This document shows positions 43,533 through 52,521 of a stretch of 64,000 bases of DNA, one piece after another. A program made the position numbers and the translations under genes. This DNA is from Thermoanaerobaculia bacterium (GTDB lineage Bacteria; Acidobacteriota; Thermoanaerobaculia; Multivoradales; JAGPDF01): NCBI GenBank assembly GCA_018057705.1, contig JAGPDF010000010.1:27838-91837 (forward strand). The letters are read 5' to 3'. Below the pieces are notes generated by a model. It saw only the letters and a program-made list of their open reading frames with translations. It was not told the origin of the DNA and made no database searches. Position 1 is the first letter of the stretch. Each line of letters starts with the position of its first letter.

Positions 43533-45356
43533 ATGGCCTACTCTTTCGCTCCCAGACTCCGCCTCGCCCCACTCTGGCCGGCCCTCGCAGCCCTCGCCCT
43601 GGCGGCAGTGCTGGCCTCGATCCTGCTCCCCCGTACGCTCGCCCAGCAGGCGACCTCCCAGCTGGCACAGGAGGCCCGCCTGCTCGTGGCAGCCGTGCCG
43701 GCCCCGGGCTCGCTCGTCTCGCCGGACCCGGACCTCGCGCAGCGTCTCCACCAACTCGTCGCCGGCACCGACTTTCGGATCACCCTCGTCGCCCTCGACG
43801 GCAAGGTGCTGGCCGACAGCCAGCGCCTTGGCAGCGAGCTCGCGGCCATGGACAACCATCGCACGCGCCCCGAGATCTTCGCCGCGCTGGCGCGTGGCGA
43901 AGGCAGTGCAGTCCGTCACAGCGACACCACCGAACAGGACACGCTCTACGCTGCACGGTTGGTCAACGACGCCGGCGGCCGCTCCTGGATCCTGCGCCTC
44001 GGGCAACCGCTCTCCACGATCTCCGCCCTGACCCGGCATCTCGGCAGGATCCTCCTCCTCGCCCTGGCGGCCGCCCTGGCGCTCGTCGCCCTGGTCTCGT
44101 GGTGGCTGACGCGCTCGCTCTTCCGGCCGCTCGGCGAGCTGCTCGCCGCGGCCGACGCCATGGGCCGCGGTGACTACGCCGCCCGCTTTCAAATTCCGGA
44201 GCAGCGGGAGCTGGCGCGCCTCGGCACCGCCCTGCAGCGCATGGCGCGGCACGCCGGCGAGCAGCTCCACGCCGTCGAAGCGGAGCGCGACCACCTGCGC
44301 GCCACCGTCGCCGGCATGACCGAAGGCGTGCTGGTCACCGATGCCCGAGGCAGAGTCCGACTGCTGAACTCCGCCTTCTGCGAGATCTTCGGCGTGCCGG
44401 CGAACGCCTCCCCGGGAGACGTCCTCGACCTGGCGCGCGAGCGCCGTCTGGTCGATCTCATTCAGCAGGTCCTCTCCGACGGCGCCGAACGGCGCGTGCA
44501 CCTCGAGGTCATGGAGCCGGTGCGCCGCACGCTGGCTCTCACCGGATCGACGCTGGGCGCGCAGGATGGCGCCGTCGTCGTGGTTCGCGACATCACCGAA
44601 TCGGAACAGCTGAACCGCATGCGGCGCGATTTCGTCGCCAACGTCTCGCATGAGCTGCGCACCCCGCTCGCCGCGATCCAGGGCTATGCCGAGACCCTCT
44701 GCGACGGCGCGCTCGAGGACCGCGACACCGCGCAGCGCTTCAGCCAGCGCATCGTGGACCAGTGCCGGCGCCTCGCAGCTCTCCTCGCCGACCTCCTGAC
44801 ACTCTCCCGGCTCGAGGGCAAGGAGGCGCTCGAATCGCTCGAGCCGGTCGATCTGCGGCGGCTCGCCGGCGAGGCGATCGAGCTCGTCGCCGGGCAGGCC
44901 GCCGCAAGGCAGGTCGCGGTCGAGCTCGTGCCGGGGCCCTCTCCGGTCGTGCAGGGAGATCCCGAAGGGCTCTTCCGCCTGTTTTCGAACCTGTTGGAGA
45001 ACGCCGTCAAGTACAACCAGGCAGGAGGCAGCGTCGAGGTCACTCTGGGCTCCCGGGCGGGTGATCCCGAGATGCCGGCGGCGCCAACGCCGGCCGGCGC
45101 GCCGGCCGCCGGGATGGCGGTGATCGAGGTCCGCGACACCGGGATCGGCATCCCGGGATCGGCGCTGCCGCGCATCTTCGAGCGCTTCTACCGCGTCGAC
45201 AAGGGCCGGGCGCGCGAGGAGGGCGGCACCGGGCTGGGCCTCGCCATCGTCAAGCACGTCGCCCAGGCCCATCAGGGCCGGGTCGAAGTCGAGAGCGAGC
45301 TCGGCCGGGGCTCGAAGTTCCGCGTCCTCCTGCCGCAACACCGCGACCGGGGCTAG
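43533..45356 (+). CDS. phoR: PhoR-type phosphate sensor histidine kinase
   Basis: 607 residues. Transmembrane segments at about 13-33 and 172-192 enclose a 140-residue periplasmic domain. A HAMP region (192-245) and a PAS domain (about 250-355, TVAGMTEGVLVTDARGRVRL) follow. The kinase core has His373 in FVANVSHELRTPLAAIQGYA, the N box NLLENAVKYN, DTGIGIP and GTGLGLAIVKH. It partners PhoB and in known systems is controlled through PhoU and the Pst transporter, all encoded in the window. The ATG at 43533 gives the first membrane segment at the N-terminus. Confidence 0.92.
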   Translation: MAYSFAPRLRLAPLWPALAALALAAVLASILLPRTLAQQATSQLAQEARLLVAAVPAPGSLVSPDPDLAQRLHQLVAGTDFRITLVALDGKVLADSQRLGSELAAMDNHRTRPEIFAALARGEGSAVRHSDTTEQDTLYAARLVNDAGGRSWILRLGQPLSTISALTRHLGRILLLALAAALALVALVSWWLTRSLFRPLGELLAAADAMGRGDYAARFQIPEQRELARLGTALQRMARHAGEQLHAVEAERDHLRATVAGMTEGVLVTDARGRVRLLNSAFCEIFGVPANASPGDVLDLARERRLVDLIQQVLSDGAERRVHLEVMEPVRRTLALTGSTLGAQDGAVVVVRDITESEQLNRMRRDFVANVSHELRTPLAAIQGYAETLCDGALEDRDTAQRFSQRIVDQCRRLAALLADLLTLSRLEGKEALESLEPVDLRRLAGEAIELVAGQAAARQVAVELVPGPSPVVQGDPEGLFRLFSNLLENAVKYNQAGGSVEVTLGSRAGDPEMPAAPTPAGAPAAGMAVIEVRDTGIGIPGSALPRIFERFYRVDKGRAREEGGTGLGLAIVKHVAQAHQGRVEVESELGRGSKFRVLLPQHRDRG

Positions 45357-45389
45357 CCCCGGCCGCGAGCTCCTCCAGGGCGGCAGCGC

Positions 45390-45407
45390 CTGTCGCACCC
45401 CTGTCAC
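45390..45407 (+). promoter_or_regulatory. Candidate PHO box upstream of the porin gene
   Basis: CTGTCGC-ACCC-CTGTCAC, 11-bp period, one mismatch from the consensus seen at pit and pstS. It is 127 bases before the porin start in the gene orientation. Confidence 0.65.
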
Positions 45408-45533
45408 ATCGACGTCGCAGCTTCGCAGGACCCCCCCGATATCTTTCCCTGGACTCGCAGCGCCCAGTCTGCAGCACCACTGCGGGCGCCGCGCAGGAAA
45501 CTCGATCTGTCAACTTCAGGGAGGAATCTCATT

Positions 45534-46928
45534 ATGCGCAAGTCTCTCGTCATCGCCGCAGGCCTCTGCCTGCTCGTCCTCGGCTTCGGCCTCGCCGCGA
45601 GCGCCGTCGCGCAGCAGCCCCTCATGGGCCTCTACTACTCTGAAGTCGAGAAGGACGGGCGGGTCTACGTGTTCAACACCCCCGAGCGTTTCAAGGCCTG
45701 GTCCGAGGGCGGAGAGATCGGCACCGCGGTCACCCTCGTCGGCCGTGCGGTGGACGGCAAGACCCTGGTCGCCGAGAACGAAACCGCGGTCGACCTCTAC
45801 CTCTTCAAGCACAACCTGCCGGGCTACGACCGGCCGTCTCCCAAGCCCTATAACCCCGGCTTCGACGTCTCTTGGAAGGACGGCAAGACGACCTTCAAGA
45901 CCAAGAACGCCGAGATCGGCATCTCGAACCGCCTGCAGGCGCGCTACACGATGTTCAACGCCGACAATCCGGCGGTCGAGGACATCGGCACCTTCAACAT
46001 CCGCCGCGCCAAGACGGCGATCGAGGGCAAGGCGGGCGACTGGAAGTTCAAGCTGCAGGCGAATTGGGTCGGCGGCGGCTACGTCACCGCCGCGTCGATC
46101 GTCTCGAACTCGCTGCGCACCACGGTGCGCCGCGGACCGGAGCTCGAGGACGCCGAGATCTGGTGGACCAAGAACCCCATGGCCACGGTCTGGGTCGGCC
46201 AGGGCAAGGTGCCGTTCGGTCGCCAGGAGTACACCTCCTCGGGCAAGCAGCAGTTCGTCGACCGCTGGATCGGCAATGCGCTCTACGCTCCCGGCCGCGA
46301 CCAGGGCATCCGCCTCGAGGGCATGAACAGCTCGAAGACCTTCGAGTACGCGATCGGCGCCTACAACGGCATCGCGCGCAACATCAACATCAACGACAAC
46401 GACGAGTACCTCTATTCGGGCCGCGTCGCCTGGATGCCGTTCGGTGAGTACAAGTTCGAGGAGAGCTCGCTCGATCGCCCCGACGGACCTCGCCTCGCCC
46501 TCGGCCTCGCCGGCCTGACCAACACCGTCGGTCTCGGCGCCTCGGCGATCGACATCGAGCGCCTGGGCTACGAAGTGGCCTTCAAGTGGGGCGGCTTCAA
46601 CGTCCAGGGCGAGTACTTCGACGAGAATGCCGAGAACCAGAGCAACGTCACGTCGGACAACCTCGGCTACTACCTCCAGGCGGGCTACCTCTTCCCCGGC
46701 AACAAGTTCGAGGTCGCCGGCCGCTACGAGAGCATCGAGCGCGACACCACCTTCAACGTCAGCAACCTCGGCAGCGCCCTCAAGGACTTCGAGGGCACCG
46801 GCCTCGGCGTCAGCTACTACCTCAACAAGCATGTCCACAAGATCCAGGCCGACTGGTTCAGCTACGAAGACAAGGTGACCGGCGCCGGGCTCGATGAGCT
46901 TCGGGTCCAGCTCCAGGTCATCTTCTAA
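45534..46928 (+). CDS. Phosphate-selective porin, OprO/OprP-like
   Basis: 464 residues. Signal peptide residues 1-27 (SLVIAAGLCLLVLGFGLAAS...AVAQ). After about 110 residues the barrel begins with GISNRLQARYTMFNADNP and FNIRRAKTAIEGKAGDWKFK, typical of the OprO/OprP porin family. It continues with VWVGQGKVPFGRQEYTSSGK and ends with the aromatic C-terminus LRVQLQVIF, a normal outer-membrane insertion signal. A PHO box upstream supports phosphate or polyphosphate uptake across the outer membrane. AGGGAGG precedes the ATG. A strong terminator follows. Confidence 0.88.
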   Translation: MRKSLVIAAGLCLLVLGFGLAASAVAQQPLMGLYYSEVEKDGRVYVFNTPERFKAWSEGGEIGTAVTLVGRAVDGKTLVAENETAVDLYLFKHNLPGYDRPSPKPYNPGFDVSWKDGKTTFKTKNAEIGISNRLQARYTMFNADNPAVEDIGTFNIRRAKTAIEGKAGDWKFKLQANWVGGGYVTAASIVSNSLRTTVRRGPELEDAEIWWTKNPMATVWVGQGKVPFGRQEYTSSGKQQFVDRWIGNALYAPGRDQGIRLEGMNSSKTFEYAIGAYNGIARNININDNDEYLYSGRVAWMPFGEYKFEESSLDRPDGPRLALGLAGLTNTVGLGASAIDIERLGYEVAFKWGGFNVQGEYFDENAENQSNVTSDNLGYYLQAGYLFPGNKFEVAGRYESIERDTTFNVSNLGSALKDFEGTGLGVSYYLNKHVHKIQADWFSYEDKVTGAGLDELRVQLQVIF

Positions 46929-46942
46929 GCCTCCCTCGGGTT

Positions 46943-46985
46943 GGGGAGATCCCCGTCCCTCGGCGGGGGTCTCCCCTCTTTTTTT
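46943..46985 (+). terminator. Rho-independent terminator after the porin gene
   Basis: GGGGAGATCCCC and GGGGTCTCCCC form an 11-bp stem with one bulged T and an 11-base loop, followed by TCTTTTTTT. This separates the porin gene from phoU. Confidence 0.9.
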
Positions 46986-47024
46986 CATCCGTAGTAGGTT
47001 TGATGTTTGCAGGAGAAAGTGAAA

Positions 47025-47702
47025 ATGGAACGTCACAGGGACCAGGATTTCGAGAAGATTCGCCAGTCGCTCCTCCGCATGGGAGGGCTCGTCGAGCGGA
47101 TGATCAGCGAGGCGATGGCGGCGCTCGTCGAACGTGACACCGCGCGCGCCCAGGCGGTGATCCGCACCGATGCCGACGTCGATCAGCTCGAAAAGGACCT
47201 CGATGACGCCTGCCACGCCATTCTGGCGCTGCAGCAGCCGACCGCAATCGACCTGCGATTCCTCGTCGCGGTGATGAAGATCTCCACCGATCTCGAGCGC
47301 ATGGGCGACTCGGCGGTGAACGTGGCCCAGGCGGTCGAGATCCTCAACCAGGACCCGCCGCTCAAGCCGTACATCGACCTGCCGCGCCTGGCGATCATCA
47401 CCCAGGAGATGGTGCGCGACGCTCTCGACAGCTTCGTCCGCCGCGATGCTCGCGCCGCCTTCGAGGTCTGCCGCCGCGACGACGAGGTCGACGCCCTCTA
47501 CCGCCAGCTCTTCCGTGAGCTCCTCACCTACATGATCGAGGACCCGCGGACCGTCGCGCGGGCGCTCCACCTGCTGCTCATCGCCCGCAATTACGAGCGC
47601 ATCGCCGACCACGCCACCAACATCGGCGAGGATGTCGTCTTCTACGTCGAAGGCCGCGACATCCGCCACCTCGCCCCGGTCGACATCTCCGAGCGCAAGT
47701 AG
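47025..47702 (+). CDS. phoU: Phosphate signalling protein PhoU
   Basis: 225 residues with two PhoU three-helix repeats. Motifs: RQSLLRMGGLVERMISEAMA, DDACHAILALQQPTAIDLRF, VMKISTDLERMGDSAVNVAQ and, in the second repeat, LLIARNYERIADHATNIGED. PhoU relays the state of the Pst transporter to PhoR. The ATG at 47025 has AGGAG 9 bases upstream; an earlier TTG at 47007 would cover that site. Unlike the usual arrangement it is not the last gene of the pst operon but lies 9 kb upstream, behind its own promoter region after the porin terminator. Confidence 0.94.
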   Translation: MERHRDQDFEKIRQSLLRMGGLVERMISEAMAALVERDTARAQAVIRTDADVDQLEKDLDDACHAILALQQPTAIDLRFLVAVMKISTDLERMGDSAVNVAQAVEILNQDPPLKPYIDLPRLAIITQEMVRDALDSFVRRDARAAFEVCRRDDEVDALYRQLFRELLTYMIEDPRTVARALHLLLIARNYERIADHATNIGEDVVFYVEGRDIRHLAPVDISERK

Positions 47703-47709
47703 AGCCGAA

Positions 47710-49278
47710 TCAGCGGGTCCGGTCGCTCCAGGCGAGCGACGTGCCGCGTTCGAAACCGTCGAGAAAGAGGCCGTTGCACGACGGCTCCGACTTCTCCACC
47801 GCCCCGATGTCGCAGGCCGGCCCCTGGGGGCGCGCCACGCCGCGCTGATCGGCGGCGAGACCCGGGATGATGCAGGTTCCGTTGTCGACCGCGGTGCTGT
47901 CCGGCAGGTCGTGGGTCATCGTCTGCTCCTCCCCGGGGGCGCCACCGCAGGAGAGAGCGAGCCTGGGCAGGTCGACGACGGTATTGGGATGGTTGCCGTT
48001 CGCAGTGCTGCTGCCGCAGGTGCCCTGCGGCCAGAGGCTGAACTCGAACCGCGTTGGAGCCAGCTGAAAGAAGCAGTCGCTCGGGTTCTCGAGCAGGTCG
48101 ATGTTGTCCGAGAACAGGACGTTCACCAGCTCGATGCCCCCACTCGCGAACTGATGAATGCCGCCACCGCTGTCTGCGGCCGCATTGCCCGCGACCGTGA
48201 CGTGATAGAGCGTCACGGAACCGCTATTGCGCAGCGCGCCGCCGCCGGCGGCGACGCTCAGGTTGTTCGAGATCGTGGCGTTCGCGAGGTTGAGCGCCCC
48301 GGTCACCTCGATCCCGCCACCGCCGCCGGCACGGTTGCCATCCACGGTGACGTTGCGCGCCTGGACGATCGCCGGAGCGAGGATCGCGAGCCCGCCGCCG
48401 ACGTCCTCGAAGACCATGTTCGAGGAGAAGGTGGACTGAATGAGGAAGAGCTCCGTCGTTCCCCAGACGTGCAGGCCCCCGCCGCTCGAGCGCGACCAGT
48501 TGCCGGCGAAGCGGCTGGACTCGATGCTGGCGATCGAGAGGTCGCGGATCGACATGCCGCCGCCGGACGGCGGCGTGCCGGCGTTCTCGGCGGTGTTGCG
48601 GTCCACGACGCTGCGGTTCATGTAGAGCTCGCCGGTCCAGAACTCGATGCCGCCGCCGCTGCCGCCGGAGCGGTTGTCGGCGACCTCCGCCTCGAAGAGG
48701 ACGAGCACCCCGCCGTTCAGGTTGACTCCGCCGCCGCCACCGTTCGACTCGTTGCCGGTGACCGAGCTCCATAGAATGCGCACCTCGGCGTTGCTCGCCG
48801 CGAGGCCGCCGCCCCAGAAGCTGGTCGTGCTCTCGCGGACAGCCGCTCGGTTGAGCACCAATACTGTGTCCGCCGGAGCGCCAGCGCCGGTGACGAGGAC
48901 CGCGCCACCGGGTCCCGCGTTCGAGCGCCCATGAGTGAGCACGATGTCGCGCAGCTCGACCTCGGCCTGGTCCTGGACCGCGAAGATCCGCGTGGCGAGA
49001 CCGCCCGACAGGGTGATCCGGCCACCCCCGTCGACGACGACCTGCCCGGAGAGAGGCCGCTCGGCGCTCACCAGAATGAGATGTGGCGCCGGGCCGCAGT
49101 CGAACGACAACGTGCCGCCGCCGCTGTTCACCGCCGTGATCCCGGCATCGAACGCGGCTTCCGTGCAACTAGCCGGCGTTCCGGTGCCGACGACCGCCGA
49201 AGTGGCGGAGAGCTCCGCGGCAGAAAGGCTCGCGGCGAGAAACAGGGAGGCGGCGGCTGCGGGTCGAAGTCGGGGCAT
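47710..49278 (-). CDS. Right-handed beta-helix secreted protein, choice-of-anchor-Q-like, with DGFExG tail
   Basis: 522 residues. Signal peptide RPAAAASLFLAASLSAAELS. The body is a beta-helix rich in G/N turns (VLTHGRSNAGPGGAVLVTGA, LNRAAVRESTTSFWGGGLAA, SSVTGNESNGGGGGVNLNGG). ADQRGVARPQGPACDIGAVE is the hallmark of choice-of-anchor-Q proteins, whose name reflects varied C-terminal anchors. Here it is followed by CNGLFLDGFERGTSLAWSDR. The ATG at 49278 has GGAG 8 bases upstream; an upstream in-frame start is less likely. It is divergent from the ECF sigma gene, with 99 bases shared, and may be a regulon member. Confidence 0.85.
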   Translation of the reverse strand: MPRLRPAAAASLFLAASLSAAELSATSAVVGTGTPASCTEAAFDAGITAVNSGGGTLSFDCGPAPHLILVSAERPLSGQVVVDGGGRITLSGGLATRIFAVQDQAEVELRDIVLTHGRSNAGPGGAVLVTGAGAPADTVLVLNRAAVRESTTSFWGGGLAASNAEVRILWSSVTGNESNGGGGGVNLNGGVLVLFEAEVADNRSGGSGGGIEFWTGELYMNRSVVDRNTAENAGTPPSGGGMSIRDLSIASIESSRFAGNWSRSSGGGLHVWGTTELFLIQSTFSSNMVFEDVGGGLAILAPAIVQARNVTVDGNRAGGGGGIEVTGALNLANATISNNLSVAAGGGALRNSGSVTLYHVTVAGNAAADSGGGIHQFASGGIELVNVLFSDNIDLLENPSDCFFQLAPTRFEFSLWPQGTCGSSTANGNHPNTVVDLPRLALSCGGAPGEEQTMTHDLPDSTAVDNGTCIIPGLAADQRGVARPQGPACDIGAVEKSEPSCNGLFLDGFERGTSLAWSDRTR

Positions 49279-49377
49279 CGGATCTCCGGGAAGGCCTTCC
49301 CAGATGCGAACGGCCTCTTGCCTCGCTACCGGACATCCGACCCTGGGCAATCCGCTCCGCCACGGTAAGCTCCACCA

Positions 49378-49962
49378 GTGGATCTACCCGAAGAGCCCGG
49401 CGCAGGGGGCGACCTGACCGGCCTGATCGAGTCCTTCAAGGACGGTCCCGGCGTGCCGGTCGATGCCCTCTGGCAGGCCGCTTACGCGGAGCTCAAGAAG
49501 GTGGCTCGGGCGCGGCTGCGCGGCAACCGGCGAAACACCGTGCTCGACACCACGGCGCTGGTGAACGAGTCGTACCTGAAGCTCGCCCGGCTCGGGCGAC
49601 TCCGGGTGGAGAGCCGCGGCAAGTTCTTCGCCTACGCCTCCCGCGTCATGCGCTCGGTGATCGTCGACCTGGTGCGCGAGCGCCAGGCGGAGCGCCGGGG
49701 CGGCGGGGTCGCGGCGGTGACGCTCGACACCGCGGCCATCGACAGCAGCCGTGTCGCGCTCGCTGCCGAGCCCCTCCGGGTCGACGCCGCGCTCGCCGAG
49801 CTCGAGAAGGTCGAGCCGCGTCTCGCGCGGGTCGTCGAGATGCGGTACTTCGCCGGCCTCTCCGAGATCGAGATCGCGACCGCGCTCGACGTCACCGACC
49901 GGACCGTGCGGCGCGACTGGCAAAAGGCGAAGCTCCTGTTGCACTCGATGCTTCAGGCATGA
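49378..49962 (+). CDS. ECF-type RNA polymerase sigma factor, acidobacterial/planctomycete class
   Basis: 194 residues. Region 2 reads VLDTTALVNESYLKLARL and RGKFFAYASRVMRSVIVDLV; region 4 reads VVEMRYFAGLSEIEIATALD and VTDRTVRRDWQKAKLLLHSM. This class typically pairs with Ser/Thr kinases, and here the next gene is one, overlapping by 4 bases. The GTG start at 49378 is the only reasonable choice; the ribosome binding site is weak. No anti-sigma gene is visible, so control is probably by the kinase. Confidence 0.88.
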   Translation: MDLPEEPGAGGDLTGLIESFKDGPGVPVDALWQAAYAELKKVARARLRGNRRNTVLDTTALVNESYLKLARLGRLRVESRGKFFAYASRVMRSVIVDLVRERQAERRGGGVAAVTLDTAAIDSSRVALAAEPLRVDAALAELEKVEPRLARVVEMRYFAGLSEIEIATALDVTDRTVRRDWQKAKLLLHSMLQA

Positions 49963-52403
49963 GCCGTCTCCCTTGCCCGCCGGAGCTCTGGCCGGAGTTC
50001 TCGCGCCAGCTCGATCTCGCACTCGACCAGCCGCAGTCGAAGCGTCTCGGCTGGATCGAATCGCTGGCGGGCGAGCAGCGCGAGCTCGTGCCCTACCTGC
50101 GCGCCGTCCTCGCCGCGGACGACGACTCGACCTTCGCGACGGACGCACTCGCGGCGATGGTGGCCGGCTCGGCGGGCGAACGCCCCGGGACGAGCGGGCC
50201 GGCTGCCCTCGACGCCGATGACGGAGTCGAGCTCCCGGTCCTCGCCGGAGACCGCATCGGCCCCTACACCCTCGAACGCGAGCTCGGACGAGGCGGCATG
50301 GGGGTCGTCTGGCTCGCCGCGCGGAGCGACGGCGCCTACGAACGCAAGGTCGCTCTCAAGCTGCCGCACACCCACCTCTCCGGGAGCTCGATGCAGCGCC
50401 GTTTCCGCCGCGAACGCGACATTCTGGCGACCCTCAGCCATCCGAGCATCGCGCAGTTCCTCGACGCTGGGGTGACGGCGGAGGGACGCCCCTACCTCGC
50501 CCTCGAGTGGGTCGCCGGCGTGCCGATCACCGAGGCGTGCCGCGCCGCGCACCACCCCCTTCCGGTCCGGATCGAGCTGATCCGCCAGGTCGCCGCTGCC
50601 GTCCATGCCGCGCACGCCCGTCTGATCGTGCACCGCGACCTCAAGCCTTCGAACGTGCTGGTGACCGCCGAGGGCACGGTCAAGCTCCTCGACTTCGGCA
50701 TCGCCAAACTCCTCGAGCCCGACGAGACCGCCGACCCCGATCCGTCCACCGTCGCCCGACCCGGGCTCACCCAGCTCACCGTCGAAGGCACGCGCGTCGC
50801 CACTCCCGACTACGCCGCCCCGGAGCAGCTCACAGGCGCTCCGATTACGGTCGCCACCGACGTCTACTCGCTCGCGATTCTCCTCCACGAGCTCCTCACC
50901 GGCCGGCGCCCGTTCGAGCCGGCCTCCGGGCCGGCGCGCCTTCTGCAGATTCTCACTCCCGGCGTCACGGCGCCGCGCGCCTCCTCTCGCGTCGACCCCG
51001 CGCACGCCGAAAGCGTCGCGGGGATGACCGCCGCGGAGCTCGCCCGGGCCCTCACCGGCGACCTCGACGCGATTCTCGCCAAGGCGCTCGCGACCGATCC
51101 CGCCGATCGCTACTCGTCGGCCGAGGCCTTCGCCGCCGACCTCGGTCGTTACTCCCGGCTCGAGGCGATCGAGGCACGCCGCATCGGCAACTTCACCCGC
51201 ACGTTGAAATTCGTCCGCCGGCATCGGCTGAGCACCGGGCTCGCCGCGGCGCTCACCCTGGCCTCGGCGCTGGGGGTCGGCGGCATCCTCTGGCAGAGCG
51301 CGCGCACCGCCCGCGAGGCCCGGCGCGCCAACGCGACGAAGGAGTTCCTGATCGGCGTTTTCCAGGCGAGCGACCCACGGGTCGCCGGTTCGCGACCGCG
51401 CGGCGCGATCACCGCGCGTGAGCTGCTCGACCTCGCGGCGCGGCGCCTCGAAACGGAGCTCGCCCTCGACCCTGCGACCCGCAGCGAGTTGAGCGAATTG
51501 ACCGCGACGATCTACACCTACCTCGACGAGCTCGCTCCGGCGCGCCGCATCGCCCGCGCGGTCAGCGAAGAGAGGCAAGCCCGGCTCGCCCCCGACGACC
51601 CGGAACTCCTCGACAGCCTCATGTTCGAGGTCTGGATCGCCCTGCAGGCGGGCGACGCCGCAGACGCCGGGCGCCGGCTCGACGAGCTCGACCGCCACCT
51701 GCGCGCCGCCGGCCTCGACCGCTCGCGACACCGCGCCGAATGGTACCTTGCGGCGGCCGACGTCGCCGGCGAGAGCGGCGACGTCCAAACCCGCAAGACC
51801 GCGCTCGAGCGCGCCGTCGGCATCTACGAGCACGCCGCGCCGCGCGACAGCGGCCACGAGGCCGCGCTCTCCAATCTCGGCGAGCTCGCCTTCGGCCGCG
51901 ACGATCTCCCCGGAGCGCTGGGATGGCTCGACCGCGCCCTCGCCGTGGTCCGCCAGACCGAGTCGGACGCCGCCACCGACCTCGGCCGCATCCAGAGCCG
52001 GCGCGGCCGGGTGCTCACCGAGCTCGGTCGCCTCTCCGAGGCGAGGACGGCGTTCGAAGAGGCCCGCCGCCTCTACTCCGAGACCCTCGGCCTGGACCAT
52101 GCCTCGGCCTGGCAGGCGACCGCCGGCCTCGCCCTGCTCGAGCACCGCCGGGGCAACCGCCCGGCCGCCGAGCCCCTGTTTCGCAGCATTCTGGCGAGCG
52201 CTGGCTACCCTTCTCCGGTGAACCGCGCGCGCCGCGCCGAGGCCGATTTGCTCTACGGCCTCTTCCTCGCCGAATCCGGCCACCCCGCCGAAGCCCGCCC
52301 GGTCCTGGAAGGGGCGCTCCCCCTGCTCGCCGCCCGGCCCGAGTCGGCCAGCGACCACCGCCGAGCCGAGCGCGCTCTCGCCGCGCTGCCCGACAACTCC
52401 TGA
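49959..52403 (+). CDS. Membrane Ser/Thr protein kinase with TPR-rich C-terminal region
   Basis: 814 residues. The Hanks-type kinase domain spans about 100-390: GRGGMGVVWLA, Lys134 in VALKL, HRDLKPSN (225-232), DFG (245-247) and TPDYAAPEQLTG. A membrane segment near 425-450 (STGLAAALTLASALGVGGIL) is followed by a helical region with TPR-like pairs (ALSNLGELAFGRDDLPGALG, SRRGRVLTELGRLSEARTAF). The N-terminal 90 residues are an acidic/helical module common in this kinase class. The start overlaps the sigma gene stop (ATGA), so the kinase probably controls the sigma factor. Confidence 0.9.
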   Translation: MSRLPCPPELWPEFSRQLDLALDQPQSKRLGWIESLAGEQRELVPYLRAVLAADDDSTFATDALAAMVAGSAGERPGTSGPAALDADDGVELPVLAGDRIGPYTLERELGRGGMGVVWLAARSDGAYERKVALKLPHTHLSGSSMQRRFRRERDILATLSHPSIAQFLDAGVTAEGRPYLALEWVAGVPITEACRAAHHPLPVRIELIRQVAAAVHAAHARLIVHRDLKPSNVLVTAEGTVKLLDFGIAKLLEPDETADPDPSTVARPGLTQLTVEGTRVATPDYAAPEQLTGAPITVATDVYSLAILLHELLTGRRPFEPASGPARLLQILTPGVTAPRASSRVDPAHAESVAGMTAAELARALTGDLDAILAKALATDPADRYSSAEAFAADLGRYSRLEAIEARRIGNFTRTLKFVRRHRLSTGLAAALTLASALGVGGILWQSARTAREARRANATKEFLIGVFQASDPRVAGSRPRGAITARELLDLAARRLETELALDPATRSELSELTATIYTYLDELAPARRIARAVSEERQARLAPDDPELLDSLMFEVWIALQAGDAADAGRRLDELDRHLRAAGLDRSRHRAEWYLAAADVAGESGDVQTRKTALERAVGIYEHAAPRDSGHEAALSNLGELAFGRDDLPGALGWLDRALAVVRQTESDAATDLGRIQSRRGRVLTELGRLSEARTAFEEARRLYSETLGLDHASAWQATAGLALLEHRRGNRPAAEPLFRSILASAGYPSPVNRARRAEADLLYGLFLAESGHPAEARPVLEGALPLLAARPESASDHRRAERALAALPDNS

Positions 52404-52407
52404 GGAA

Positions 52408-52521
52408 CTACGGACAGCCGCCACCCACGGCAGCCGTCCACAGGCAGGCGTCGCCGGGCTCGAAGCCGTCGGCGAAGAAGGGGACGATCCACCGCCACAC
52501 GCTGCCGCCGTCAGTGCCAAC
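52408..52521 (-). pseudogene. Severed C-terminal tail of the BNR-repeat protein
   Basis: This is in the same reading frame as the gene at 52522-54429 and directly follows its TAG. It reads VGTDGGSVWRWIVPFFADGF and then EPGDACLWTAAVGGGCP, the same tail as the intact paralogue at 54625. A single base change (TAC to TAG at Tyr) accounts for the loss. Confidence 0.8.
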
